Assembly (NCBI GenBank): GCA_026874595.1
Contig: CM049318.1
Coordinates: 1,253,241-1,317,240, forward strand
Direction of reading: 5' to 3'
DNA length: 64,000 bases
DNA from: Sipunculus nudus
Taxonomy: Eukaryota > Annelida > Sipuncula > Golfingiida > Sipunculidae
The notes under the pieces are model-generated. The model was not told the origin of the DNA. It was given only the letters and a program-made list of their open reading frames with translations, and searched no databases. Shown here piece by piece: positions 46,001 through 60,300 of this stretch; the first letter of the stretch is position 1, and every line of letters starts with the position of its first letter. The translations under genes were made by a program, and so were the position numbers.

Positions 46001-49000
46001 GCGATACTGTCTTTTTGTTATAAAGGATAGATCCATGGCCTCTTATTGGCGATACTGTTTATTTGTTAAAAATGATAGATCCATGGCCTGTTACTGACGA
46101 TACTGTCTATTTGTTAAAAAGAATAGATCAATGGCCTGTTATTGGGGATACTGTCTTTTTTTTTTTTATAAAAGTAGATCCATGGCTTGTAATTGGCGAT
46201 ACTGTCCATTTGTTATGAAGGAAAGATCAATGGCCTGTTATTGGCGATAATGTCTGTTTGTTATTAAGGATAGATCCATGGGCTGTTATTGGCGATACTG
46301 TTTTTTTGTTATAAAGGATAGATCCATGACCTCTTATTGGCGATACTGTTTATTTGTTAAAAATGATGGATCCATGGCCTGTTATTGGCGATACTGTCTG
46401 TTTGTTTAAAAAGATAGATCAATGGCTTGTTATTGGCGATACTGTCTGTTTGTTATAAAGGTAGATCAATGGCTTGTTATTGGTGATACTGTCTATTTCT
46501 TATAAAGGATAGATCCATGGCCTGTTATTGGCGATACCGTCTGTTTGTTTAAAAAGATAGATTAATGGCTTGTTATTGGCGATACTGTCTGTTTGTTATA
46601 AAGGTAGATCAATGGCTTGTTATTGGCGATACTGTCTATTTCTTATAAAGGATAGATCCATGGCATGTTATTGACGATACTGTCTATCTGATCAAAAGGA
46701 TAGATCCATGGCCTGTTATTGGAGATACTGCCTGTTTGTTATAAAGGTAGATCAATGGCTTGTTATTGGCGATACTGTCTATTTCTTATAAAGGATAGAT
46801 CCATGGCCTGTTATTGGCGATAGTGTCTATTTGTTATAAAGTATAGATCCATGGCCTGTTATTGGTGATTCTCTCTGTTTGTTATAAAGGTAGATCAATG
46901 GCTTGTTATTGGCGATACTGTCTATTTCTTATAAAGGATAGATCCATGGCCTGTTATTGGCGATAGTGTATATTTGTTATAAAGTATAGATCCATGGCCT
47001 GTTATTGACGATACTGTCTATTTGTTAAAAAGGATAGATCCATGGCCTGTTATTGGCGATACTGTCCTTTTTTTTAAAGTAGATCCATGGCCTGTTATGG
47101 CGATACTGTCCATTTGTTATAAAGGAAGGATTAATGGCCTGTTATTGGCGATACTGTCTGTTTGTTATTAAGGATAGATCAATGGCTTGTTATTGGCGAT
47201 ACTGTCTTTTTTTATAAAGGATAGATCCATAGCCTGTTATAGGCGATGGTGTATATTTGTTATAACGTATAGATCCATGGCCTGTTATTGACGATACTGT
47301 CTATTTGTTAAAAAGGATAGATGAATGGCCTGTTATTGGCGATACTGTCTGTTTTTTTATAGAAGTAGATCCATGGCTTGTAATTGGCGATACTGTCTAT
47401 CTGTTCAAAAGGACAGATCAATGGCCTGTTATTGGCGATACTGTCTGTTTGTTTAAAAAGATAGATCAATGGCTTGTTATGGGCGATACTGTCTGTTTGT
47501 TATAAAGGTAGATCAATGGCTTGTTATTGGCGATACTGTCTGTTTCTTATAAAGGATAGATCCATGGCCTGTTATTGGCTTTGTTGTCGGTTTGTTATAA
47601 AGGGTAGATCAATGGCTTGTTATTGGCAATACTGTCTATTTCTTAGAAAGGATAGATCCATGGCCTGTTATTGGCGATAGTGTATATTTGTTATAAAGTA
47701 TAGATCCATAGCCTGTTATTGACGATACTGTCTATCTGTTCAAACGGATAGATCCATGGCCTTTTATTGGAGATACTGTCCATTTGTCATAAAGGTAGAT
47801 TAATGGCTTGTTATTGGCGATACTGTCTATTTCTTATAAAGGATAGATCCATGGCCTGTTATTGGCGATTGTGTATATTTATTATAAAGTATAGATCCAT
47901 GGCCTGTTATTGACGATACTGTCTATTTGTTAAAAAGGATAGATCAATGGCCTGTTACAGGCGATACTGTCTGTTTTTTTTTTATAAAATTAAATCCATG
48001 GCTTGTCATTGGCGATACTGTCTATCTGTTCAAAAGGATAGATCCATGGCCTGTTATTGGCGATACTGTCCGTTTGTTATAAAAGTAGATCAATGGCTTG
48101 TTATTGGCGATACTGTCTATTTCTTATAAAGGATAGATCCATGGCCTGTTATTGGCGATAGTGTCTATTTGTTATAAAGTATAGATCCATGGCCTGTTAT
48201 TGGCGATTCTCTCTATTTGTTAAAAAGGATGGATAAATGGCCTGTTATTGGCGATACTGTCTTTTTTTTAAAGTAGATCCATGGCCTGTTATGTCGATAC
48301 TGTCCATTTGTTATGAAGGAAAGATTAATGGCCTGTTATTGGCGATACTGTTTGTTTGTTATTAAGGATAGATCAATGGCTTGTTATTGGCGATACTGTC
48401 TTCTTTTAATAAAGGATAGATCCATGGCCTGTTATAGGCGATGGTGTATATTTGTTATAACGTTTAGATCCATGGCCTGTTATTGACGATACTGTCTATT
48501 TGTTAAAAGGATAGACGAATGGCCTGTTATTGGCGATACTGTCTGTTTTTTTATAGAAGTAGATCCATGGCTTGTAATTGGCGATACTGTCTATCTGTTC
48601 AAAAGGATAGATCCATGGCCTGTTATTGGCGATAGTGTCTATTTGTTATAAAGGATAGATCCATGGCCTGTTATTGGCGATTCTCTCTGTTTGTTATAAA
48701 GGTAGATCAATGGCTTGTTATTGGCGATACTGTCTATTTCTTATAAAGGATATATCCATGGCCTGTTATTGGCGATAGTGTATATTAGTTATAAAGTATA
48801 GATCCATGGCCTGTTATTGACGATACTGTCTATTTGTTAAAAAGGATAGATCAATGGCCTGATATTGGCGATACTGTCTGTTTTTTTAAAGTAGATCCAT
48901 GGCCTGTTATGGCGATACTGTCCATTTGTTATGAAGAAAAGATCAATGGCCTGCTATTGGCGATACTGTCTTTTTGTTATAAAGGATAGATCCATGGCCT

Positions 49001-52000
49001 CTTATTGGCGATACTGTTTATTTGTTAAAAATGATAGATCCATGGCCTGTTATTGGCGATACTGTCTGTTTGTTATAATGGTAGATCAATGGCTTGTTAT
49101 TGGCGATACTGTCTATTTCTTAAAAAGGATAGATCCATGGCCTGTTATTGGCGATAGTGTATATTTGTTATAAAGTATAGATCCATGGCCTTTTATTGAC
49201 GATACTGTCTATCTGTTCAAAAGGATAGATCCATGGCCCATTATTGCAGATATTGTCTGTTTGTTATAAAGGTAGATCAATGGCTTGTTATTGGCGATAT
49301 TGTCTATTTCTTATAATGGATAGATCCATGGCCTGTTATTGGCGGTTGTGTATATTTGTTATAAAGTATAAATCCATGGCCTGTTATTGACGATACTGTC
49401 TATTTGTTAAACGGATAGATCAATGGCCTGTTACAGGCGATAGTGTCTGTTTTTTTTTTATAAAATTAGATCCATGGCTTGTCATTGGCGAAACTGTCTA
49501 TCTGATCAAAAGGATAGATACATGGCCTGTTATTGGCGAGAGTGTATATTTGTTATAAAGTATAGATCCATGGCTTGTTATTGGCGATACTGTCTTTTTC
49601 TTATAAAGGATAGATCCATGGCCTGTTATTGGCGGTTGAGTATATTTGTTATAAAGTATAGGATCAATGGCCTGTTATTGGCGATACTCTCTGTTTGTTA
49701 ATAAGGATAGATCCATGGGCTGTTATTGGCGATACTGTCTTTTTGTTATAAAGGATAGATCCATGGCCTCTTATTGGCGATACTGTTTATTTGTTAAAAA
49801 TGATAGATCCATGGCCTGTTACTGACGATACTGTCTATTTGTTAAAAAGAATAGATCAATGGCCTGTTATTGGGGATACTGTCTTTTTTTTTTTTATAAA
49901 AGTAGATCCATGGCTTGTAATTGGCGATACTGTCCATTTGTTATGAAGGAAAGATCAATGGCCTGTTATTGGCGATAATGTCTGTTTGTTATTAAGGATA
50001 GATCCATGGGCTGTTATTGGCGATACTGTTTTTTTGTTATAAAGGATAGATCCATGACCTCTTATTGGCGATACTGTTTATTTGTTAAAAATGATGGATC
50101 CATGGCCTGTTATTGGCGATACTGTCTGTTTGTTTAAAAAGATAGATCAATGGCTTGTTATTGGCGATACTGTCTGTTTGTTATAAAGGTAGATCAATGG
50201 CTTGTTATTGGTGATACTGTCTATTTCTTATAAAGGATAGATCCATGGCCTGTTATTGGCGATACCGTCTGTTTGTTTAAAAAGATAGATTAATGGCTTG
50301 TTATTGGCGATACTGTCTGTTTGTTATAAAGGTAGATCAATGGCTTGTTATTGGCGATACTGTCTATTTCTTATAAAGGATAGATCCATGGCATGTTATT
50401 GACGATACTGTCTATCTGATCAAAAGGATAGATCCATGGCCTGTTATTGGAGATACTGCCTGTTTGTTATAAAGGTAGATCAATGGCTTGTTATTGGCGA
50501 TACTGTCTATTTCTTATAAAGGATAGATCCATGGCCTGTTATTGGCGATAGTGTCTATTTGTTATAAAGTATAGATCCATGGCCTGTTATTGGTGATTCT
50601 CTCTGTTTGTTATAAAGGTAGATCAATGGCTTGTTATTGGCGATACTGTCTATTTCTTATAAAGGATAGATCCATGGCCTGTTATTGGCGATAGTGTATA
50701 TTTGTTATAAAGTATAGATCCATGGCCTGTTATTGACGATACTGTCTATTTGTTAAAAAGGATAGATCCATGGCCTGTTATTGGCGATACTGTCCTTTTT
50801 TTTAAAGTAGATCCATGGCCTGTTATGGCGATACTGTCCATTTGTTATAAAGGAAGGATTAATGGCCTGTTATTGGCGATACTGTCTGTTTGTTATTAAG
50901 GATAGATCAATGGCTTGTTATTGGCGATACTGTCTTTTTTTATAAAGGATAGATCCATAGCCTGTTATAGGCGATGGTGTATATTTGTTATAACGTATAG
51001 ATCCATGGCCTGTTATTGACGATACTGTCTATTTGTTAAAAAGGATAGATGAATGGCCTGTTATTGGCGATACTGTCTGTTTTTTTATAGAAGTAGATCC
51101 ATGGCTTGTAATTGGCGATACTGTCTATCTGTTCAAAAGGACAGATCAATGGCCTGTTATTGGCGATACTGTCTGTTTGTTTAAAAAGATAGATCAATGG
51201 CTTGTTATGGGCGATACTGTCTGTTTGTTATAAAGGTAGATCAATGGCTTGTTATTGGCGATACTGTCTGTTTCTTATAAAGGATAGATCCATGGCCTGT
51301 TATTGGCTTTGTTGTCGGTTTGTTATAAAGGGTAGATCAATGGCTTGTTATTGGCAATACTGTCTATTTCTTAGAAAGGATAGATCCATGGCCTGTTATT
51401 GGCGATAGTGTATATTTGTTATAAAGTATAGATCCATAGCCTGTTATTGACGATACTGTCTATCTGTTCAAACGGATAGATCCATGGCCTTTTATTGGAG
51501 ATACTGTCCATTTGTCATAAAGGTAGATTAATGGCTTGTTATTGGCGATACTGTCTATTTCTTATAAAGGATAGATCCATGGCCTGTTATTGGCGATTGT
51601 GTATATTTATTATAAAGTATAGATCCATGGCCTGTTATTGACGATACTGTCTATTTGTTAAAAAGGATAGATCAATGGCCTGTTACAGGCGATACTGTCT
51701 GTTTTTTTTTTATAAAATTAAATCCATGGCTTGTCATTGGCGATACTGTCTATCTGTTCAAAAGGATAGATCCATGGCCTGTTATTGGCGATACTGTCCG
51801 TTTGTTATAAAAGTAGATCAATGGCTTGTTATTGGCGATACTGTCTATTTCTTATAAAGGATAGATCCATGGCCTGTTATTGGCGATAGTGTCTATTTGT
51901 TATAAAGTATAGATCCATGGCCTGTTATTGGCGATTCTCTCTATTTGTTAAAAAGGATGGATAAATGGCCTGTTATTGGCGATACTGTCTTTTTTTTAAA

Positions 52001-52685
52001 GTAGATCCATGGCCTGTTATGTCGATACTGTCCATTTGTTATGAAGGAAAGATTAATGGCCTGTTATTGGCGATACTGTTTGTTTGTTATTAAGGATAGA
52101 TCAATGGCTTGTTATTGGCGATACTGTCTTCTTTTAATAAAGGATAGATCCATGGCCTGTTATAGGCGATGGTGTATATTTGTTATAACGTTTAGATCCA
52201 TGGCCTGTTATTGACGATACTGTCTATTTGTTAAAAGGATAGACGAATGGCCTGTTATTGGCGATACTGTCTGTTTTTTTATAGAAGTAGATCCATGGCT
52301 TGTAATTGGCGATACTGTCTATCTGTTCAAAAGGATAGATCCATGGCCTGTTATTGGCGATAGTGTCTATTTGTTATAAAGGATAGATCCATGGCCTGTT
52401 ATTGGCGATTCTCTCTGTTTGTTATAAAGGTAGATCAATGGCTTGTTATTGGCGATACTGTCTATTTCTTATAAAGGATATATCCATGGCCTGTTATTGG
52501 CGATAGTGTATATTAGTTATAAAGTATAGATCCATGGCCTGTTATTGACGATACTGTCTATTTGTTAAAAAGGATAGATCAATGGCCTGATATTGGCGAT
52601 ACTGTCTGTTTTTTTAAAGTAGATCCATGGCCTGTTATGGCGATACTGTCCATTTGTTATGAAGAAAAGATCAATGGCCTGCTAT
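45230..52685 (+). repeat. Recent 3,728-bp tandem duplication inside the array
   Basis: 45230-48957 and 48958-52685 match at a constant offset of 3,728 bp with only a handful of base differences seen (for example TATTATTGC/CATTATTGC near 45497/49225, and CTGTTCAAA/CTGATCAAA near 45777/49505). Identical odd features recur in both, such as TATAGGATCAATGG and GGCTTTGTTGTCGG. Breakpoints fall in the common unit sequence ATTGGCGATACTGTCT. Confidence 0.9.
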
Positions 52686-54290
52686 TGGCGATACTGTCTG
52701 TTTGTTATTAAGGATAGATCCATGGACTGTTATTGGCGATACTGTCTTTTTGTTATAAAGGATTGATCTGTGGCCTGTTATTGGCGATACTGTTTATTTC
52801 TAAAAAATGATGGATCCATGGCCTGTTATTGGCAATACTGTCTGTTTGTTATAAAGGATAGATCAATGGCTTGTTATTGGCGATACTGTCTATTTCTTAT
52901 AAAGGATAGATCCATGGCCTGTTATTGGCGATGGTGAATATTTGTTATAACGTATAGATCCATGGCCTGTTATTGACGATACTGTCTATTTGTTAAAAAG
53001 GATAGATCAATGGCCTGTTATTGGCGATACTGTCTGTTTTTTTATAGAAGTAGATCCATGGCTTATAATTGGCGATACTGTCTATCTGTTCAAAAGGATA
53101 GATCCATGGCCTGTTAATGGCGATAGTGTATATTAGTTATAAAGTATAGTTCCATGGCCTGTTATTGACGATACTGTCTATTTGTTAAAAAGGATAGATC
53201 AATGGCCTGTTATTGGCGATACTGTCTGTTTTTTTAAAGTAGATCCATGGCCTGTTATGGCGATACTGTCCATTTGTTATGAAGAAAAGATCAATGGCCT
53301 GCTATTGGCGATACTGTCTGTTTGTTATTAAGGATAGATCCATGGGCTGTTATTGGCGATACTGTCTTTTTGTTATAAAGGATTGATCCATGGCCTGTTA
53401 TTGGCGATACTGTTTATTTCTTAAAAATGATGGATCCATGGCCTGTTATGGCGATACTGTCCATTTGTTATGAAGAAAAGATCAATGGCCTGCTATTGGC
53501 GATACTGTCTGTTTGTTATTAAGGATAGATCCATGGACTGTTATTAGCGATACTGTCTTTTTGTTATAAAGGATTGATCCGTGGCCTGTTATTGGCGATA
53601 CTGTTTATTTCTAAAAAAATGATGGATCCATGGCCTGTTATTGGCGATACTGTCTGTTTGTTATAAAGGATAGATCAATGGCTTGTTATTGGCGATACTG
53701 TCTATTTCTTATAAAGGATAGATCCATGGCCTGTTATTGGCGATGGTGAATATTTGTTATAACGTATAGATCCATGGCCTGTTATTGACGATACTGTCTA
53801 TTTGTTAAAAAGGATAGATCAATGGCCTGTTATTGGCGATACTGTCTTTTTTTTTTTATAGAAGTAGATCCATGGCTTATAATTGGCGATACTGTCTATC
53901 TGTTCAAAAGGATAGATCCATGGCCTGTTAATGGCGATAGTGTATATTAGTTATAAAGTATAGATCCATGGCCTGTTATTGACGATACTGTCTATTTGTT
54001 AAAAAGGATAGATCAATGGCCTGTTATTGGCGATACTGTCTGTTATTTTAAAGTAGATCCATGGCCTGTTATGGCGATACTGTCCATTTGTTATGAAGAA
54101 AAGATCAATGGCCTGCTATTGGCGATACTGTCTGTTTGTTATTAAGGATAGATCCATTGGCTGTTATTGGCGATACTGTCTTTTTGTTATAAAGGATTGA
54201 TCCATGGCCTGTTATTGGCGATACTGTTTATTTCTTAAAAATGATGGATCCATGGCCTGTTATTGGCGATACTGTCTGTTTGTTATAAAG
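52661..54290 (+). repeat. Two copies of an ~812-bp higher-order unit
   Basis: The marker GAAGAAAAGATCAATGGCCTG occurs at 52661, 53281, 53472 and 54095. The spacing of 620, 191 and 623 bp shows a ~812-bp block repeated twice, the copies differing at a few sites. Confidence 0.8.
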
Positions 54291-54815
54291 GTAGATCAAT
54301 GGCTTGTTATTGGCGATACTGTCTATTTCTTATAAAGGATAGATCCATGGCCTGTTATTGGCGATAGTGTATATTTGGTATAAAGTATAGATCCATGGCC
54401 TGTTATTGACGATACTGTCTATTTGTCAAAATGAATAGATCCATGGCCTGTTACTGGCGATATTGTCTATTTGTTAAAAAGGATAGATCAATGGCCTGTT
54501 ATTGGCGATACTGTGTTTTTTTTAAATAGATACATGGCCTCTGATGGTGATACTGTCCATATGTTATAAGGGAATAGATCAATGGCCTTTTATTGGCGAT
54601 ACTGTCTGTTTTTTTTTATAAAAGTAGATTCATGGCCTGTTATGGCGATACTGTCTATTTGTTAAAAAAAGGATAGATCCATGGCCTATCGTTGGTGATA
54701 CTGTCTATTTCTTTTAAAGGATAGATCAATGGCCTGATATTGGCGATACTGTCTGTTTGTTATAGAGGATAAATCCATGGGCTGTTATTGGCGTAATGTC
54801 TGTTTGTTATAAAGG

Positions 54816-55150
54816 ATAGATCCATGGCCTGTTATTGGCGATACTGTCTATTTGTTAAAAAGGATGGATCCATGGCCTGTTATTGGCGCTACTTTCTGTT
54901 TGTTAAAAAGGATGGATCCATGGCCTGTTATTGGCGATACTTTCTGTTTGTAAAAAAGGATGGATCCATGGCCTGTTATTGGCGATACTTTCTGTTTGTT
55001 AAAAAGGATGGATCCATGGCTTGTTATTGGCGTTACTTTCTGTTTGTTAAAAAGGATGGATCCATGGCCTGTTATTGGCGATACTTTCTGTTTGTTAAAA
55101 AGGATGGATCCATGGCCTGTTATTGGCGATACTGTCTGTTTGTTATAAAG
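54816..55150 (+). repeat. Homogeneous 48-bp block at the array edge
   Basis: Seven nearly identical units of the form GGATGGATCCATGGCCTG...GATACTTTCTGTTTGTTAAAAA. They are open in several frames on both strands, unlike the mixed variants elsewhere in the array. Confidence 0.85.
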
Positions 55151-55215
55151 GTAGGTCCATGGCCTGTTATGGCGATACTGTCTACTTGTTGTAAAGGATA
55201 GATCCATGGCCTATC

Positions 55216-56732
55216 GTTGGTGATACGGTGAAACGGATATGTGTACTTGTGGTGAAGTGAGGAAACGAATCGAAATATCGCGCAAAATCAGGTGATTTCC
55301 ATTCAGGAAACTGAACATGGATCATGGATCATGGAACATGGATAATGTCTGCCCTCCAGTCTATAAGTCATATAACTCTGTTGTCGCCCCAACAAATTTA
55401 AATAAATAATATCAGGATCCCGAGTCTGTCGATAACAATTATTCAACCTTGATTTCTTTTTTAAATTGAGTCTGATGTCACACTTTCTGTCTGCGAGTGT
55501 AAATGTTTGTACCACGAGCTTACAATGGTGAGTTCTGGTTTACTACTGATTCCACCTTTGAACCTGGGAATTATCTGCAATATTACATTTCAGGCTTTAA
55601 AACTCTCACCCAGTTCAGTCTAACAGCAGCTGTACCATATATAAATAACTCGTTATGTAGACAGGGTACAGGTATTCCATGTAAATATAGAGCTTTGAAC
55701 CTTTGAACTATTTACGCAATTATGAAAGGAAAGCATTTCTGCTTTTTATAACATTCACTCCAACTGAGTTCCGTCTACCACCAGCTGAAACAGAAATGAA
55801 AAACACAGTATGTACAGTAGTTGATAGACATTAGAATTCTGGTAATGTTCTGGACCATATTTAAATCTGGGCTATGCATATATTTGGAAATTGCCGGTTT
55901 AGATTATCTTTCTGGACCGAATACTCGAATGTTAATGTTCAGTGCCGTGGGCAAGGATCACTAGGTTACAATCTTAATTGCTCCTAGCTTCCTGTACCTT
56001 CGTATTAGCATTCATGAACTTCTTTTAAGCTATCTACTGTTGCCATAATTCTTCGCAACAACATTTCTTGCATCTGGTACAATCAAAGTAGCTAGAAAAT
56101 AAAGTACATGAACCGATAAAACCAAATGGCCTGATTTACGTTCAGCTGATTCAGTTTAACATCATCAATATTTTGGTACAAAAGAGACGTGGTTTAAAAA
56201 GCACAACACCCTCTCCAACCATTTTAGGCAGATATGTATCCTGTAACGTTCAACGGAATCGGAACATATAAATCGGGACATTGCGTCAGCCAGTAAGGAA
56301 ATCCTCTGTTAACCTGATGATTTTTATTCACAAATTACCATTCATCGCGCGTAATCATCATCATAAGCTGTACGAGCGCCATTTAACAGCGTGAGTGAGA
56401 AAACAGCAGTACGACCAATACATACGAAAACAGTCTCTGGTGCTCATACTATGCGGACCTTGCATTTTTCGTAGGTCTATGGCTTTTCTGGGTAAAACGA
56501 CAGGGTACACATCGTTTTAATAAGACGAAACCTACATTTTACGAACGTCCAAATCGTAATCTGCACTGGGATTTACTCAAACACCAGTTAGGTGAAAAAA
56601 CAATAACTTCTGCATTTGTCATTTAGTCCAATAAATATGTACGGACCACTGCGAGAGAATGCTTGTACTATGTTTTCTCGAAATATAAAAGAAACTGCAT
56701 CTGCGTAGTGCCTAAGAGGCATCGGACGAGAA

Positions 56733-56790
<58 letters not shown>

Positions 56791-57280
56791 ACGTGGCGTT
56801 TATACGGTCTATTTTAATTAGCTCTGATAATTCAGTCTCTTTTGAACTGTAAACAAAAGAGAAAATATCTATACAACTTTCGAGACATTGGCTTCCCCGT
56901 CCCCGGAATGGGAATACTCGTATGGTTAAAGCTTTTATAGAACACATTCGACAAAGGTATAATGACCGTGCTTCCAAACGTTAAGGCATGAAAGGTCTTC
57001 ATGAAATGCTGAGCCTCTTCGGTCAATAGAGTCATCAAGGTTATATGACAATTGATGCTAACACTAGGACGCCTATCCTTGTAAACTATGCTGCGCAATG
57101 TTTCGGGCTCAGAATAAGCAGTGTTGAACATGCTATGGCAAGCCACAGAATATATATTATCAGAAGTACGAAAGTGTGGAACAAACCACAAAACAACATG
57201 TAACCTGCAAGCTATTACGATGTTTCTGCTTTAGGAAAAATGTTACAACCTTAGTAAAAACTAGAAACGAATTTTTAATC

Positions 57281-57328
<48 letters not shown>

Positions 57329-60300
57329 TTATAGATATAATTCATATATAGTATGATATTTAATATCAGAATTGTTTAGAAGGGAAAACGTCGCAGGTAA
57401 ACATGAAATTCATACAGCAACTATTGTCAAGCAGCTGGTATTTCGTATAATTAACTGCGACATGCATGACCTCCAAATCAATGATCTGCTAGTTGGTTAA
57501 AAATAGATGTTTATTTATAGCTCAGAAAATGTCTTCTCCGTCAGGATGGATAAACATTCTAATTAAATTCTTCAGTGTCTGTTCTACAGTAGCACTCACG
57601 CAGTGCCAATCCACTTAAAACGTTTCATCAACACCAAGGTCTTGTTCGTCTTATGCTATTTCCTATTATTTCCTCCAACAGAATGTGAAAGGCAAACCGA
57701 GTTCAGGAAAATGATATAATTGACACTTAAAAGTCTTCACTACACTGGCCTCCTCACTGTAATACATAAGCTGCTGCTGCATTTAACTTTATTAAAAGTA
57801 ATAGCAAATGCAACTCACAGCAGTGATTGAACTAGAAAAACTTCATTGACCTTTATCTATGTCTCTTTTTTAAAGCAATCAAGCAATAGTGCGTTCGTGT
57901 GTGGTGTAGTTGCACAGATTTCAGGATATTGAATTTCCTGGGCCTAATATAACCAGGTAGTTAGCGGGCTATTAAATCGAAACAAGCACAAGATGACCTC
58001 GGGCTGTTAATCAGACAAGCAGATCAATGATATTAGTTTCCCTATTTTACTTAATTGCAAATAAATAAATAACCCTTGTGTGGATGATACCTAGTAATAC
58101 CTAGCGTGGTATGGTATCTGCTTACGTTTAAATACGTACAATGACATAGTGTGTAAACATGTGCCGTTGGCAAAGTAGCCCCTGATTCATTACGCTTCGC
58201 TTTACCTCAAACATTAATACAAGTCATGGAAAATAAAATCGGCCAACATATCTTTTTTCATCTGCTATAGCAGAGTACCACCTATTCACTTATTTGTTGG
58301 CAGACAAACGCATAAGTCAAATAGTGTAATACGCGAAATTTGATGAAGCTTCTTTTGACAACAATCCATTATAACATTGTACATACCCTCAGGAACAGTT
58401 AACCTCTACATAATAGAAGGAGTGTTTATATTTTTCTGGGCTAAGTAGAAAGACTAGAGCAGTTCAGATGAACCAAATCAGCATAATTGGCATTTTTTGT
58501 ATATCCCATTGGGTTACCAGTCACAGGCTCCTAAAATCCAGTGGTCCTAGCCTCAGATATATTAGGTACGAGACATTACAACGGTAAATATGCCAACGCA
58601 TGAAATCAAGTATGAAATAAAATGTTTAAGATGAGTAAGCTCAATGGATACTTATTTTTATTACCCTTATTCCATGATATAAAAGTAAAGAGATTTATTG
58701 TCCGACTTACATGGGTTAATTAAGAGAATGACATTTTGCCTTGTAGATATTAGGTGAACACAGGTAGCGCCACCTGCATGTTACATGCACGTTTATAATC
58801 AAACTATTTTGCCCCACAACTCGCAGAATACCAGTCCATTTATGTTAAAACCCTTTTCTGCTTATTGCCCGAAAAGTATAGATAACGCACATTATTTAAA
58901 TATTTGAATCAAAACAATATATTTTCTCAGTACCCATTAACACGTAGAAGCAGCTTAATTTGGGGTCATCCGAATCACGCCATTTCCCTTCCTCTCGCTA
59001 GAATTAGGTCACTTATTTTTTCCTCCATGGAGAATTTCAAAGGACCGTCCTAGATTTGAAATTATTTCTGTTTGTAACCGTAATGATTTATTCCCTGGAA
59101 GCGTCAGAACGACTAGACGGGCAGACGACCGATGGTTTTTATTCACCTGACTTTAAAAAAAAATTCTCCTGTGAAAATCCTACCAAATGTTAAGTTTGTG
59201 CTGCATTTGCGATCAGCGTTCCGGTATCCCGTATACACATGTAAAGGTAAAAAGCACATAAAACGGCCCTTTATAATGCTTAGTCACTTATCATAAATCT
59301 TAAGCCTTCAATCATCTAATATTTGTTCCTGAAAAGTCCTGGTAAAAGAAATCGTTGGCATCAGTCTGGTCTATAGATCTTTATCCCCGAGTAACTGATT
59401 TCACATAATCTGTTCCAGGAAAGCAGGATTCATGTTTACCATTCTAACGGACATAGTCCAGAATATAATATATTACAGTTATGTGGTACATATCATCCAG
59501 TCTTAGAATTAAACGAAAGAAATAAAAATTGTTTGATAACTTTATTTAATACATGGTTCAATTTTTATCTCTTTTCGAAAGTAAGAAGGAATACAGAGCC
59601 CTTTACCTGGAGAGGCAAAGAGTGCAGACGTCTGTAGTCTCATGGTTCGTTTGTAATTAATCAACACCTGCAACATATAATGACTGATGTATATTAACGT
59701 GCCAGCAGTCTGTGATAATAGCTATATATTTTGTCTTAATGTAAAACAATATGTGAAGCTGCAATATCTCGAAGATGGTTATAAGCTAACACAGTCTTTA
59801 CTTTTGAATTTCTTACCGCTAGATGTCCAGGGAAGGATACTTTTTCATCTCAGTGAAATATGTATTTTAATAAAAACGTCAGGAAGTACCTGAAAAAATA
59901 ATAAAAATCGGTGCATCCTATATATTGTTGTGGTTTTGAAAAAAAGATTTGACTAAATAAAGAAGTCTTAAACCTAGTAAAACTGTTCCATGCCAGCTAA
60001 GAGTTTAAGGATCCTAGCGACAGGGCGGGTCATTTGATGGTTATTCTGTCATCAATTGCCTTTTCTCTTAAAAATGCTGTCCCATTTCCGGAGAACGATT
60101 GGAAGGTAGAAAATCAATCGAGACATTAGAGCCTTAACGCAATTGAATCAATGACGCCATTCAACTATCACTTCTCCATACGCTGGTATGGTCTAAAATT
60201 ATAACTATTACCTGTAACACCGGTTAAATATCACCAGATTTACTTTCCCTAGGTCTGTATTAAGATACACTGTGAACATTAAGGATTAACTCATGTGGAA

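Larger units (their letters stand above)
41289..55215 (+). repeat. ~14-kb minisatellite of a 48-bp unit (about 290 copies)
   Basis: The unit runs GGATAGATCCATGGCCTG (bases 1-18), TTATTGGCGATACTGTC (19-35), then TGTTTGTTATAAA. The period is mainly 48 bp, with 47- to 51-bp variants caused by T-run length (TTTTTTTTATAAAAG) and small deletions. Variant classes alternate: GATCCATGGCCTG versus GATCAATGGCTTG, GATACTGTC versus GATAGTGTA, and TGTTATAAA versus TCTTATAAA or CTGTTCAAA. As 48 is 16 codons, most frames stay open over many units, giving peptides such as DRSMACYWRYCLFVIK repeated. I regard these as by-products and not genes. Confidence 0.95.

Noticed and set aside
41289-55215. Long repeated open frames (MACYWRYCLFVIK and similar) as a secreted or repeat protein gene
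   Set aside because: The period is 16 codons, so several frames on both strands stay open automatically. Indels break each frame every few hundred bases, and no stable start or end is kept.
55503-55706. 67-codon frame MFVPRAYNGEFWF as a host exon
   Set aside because: No domain, no splice context and no neighbouring coding signal.
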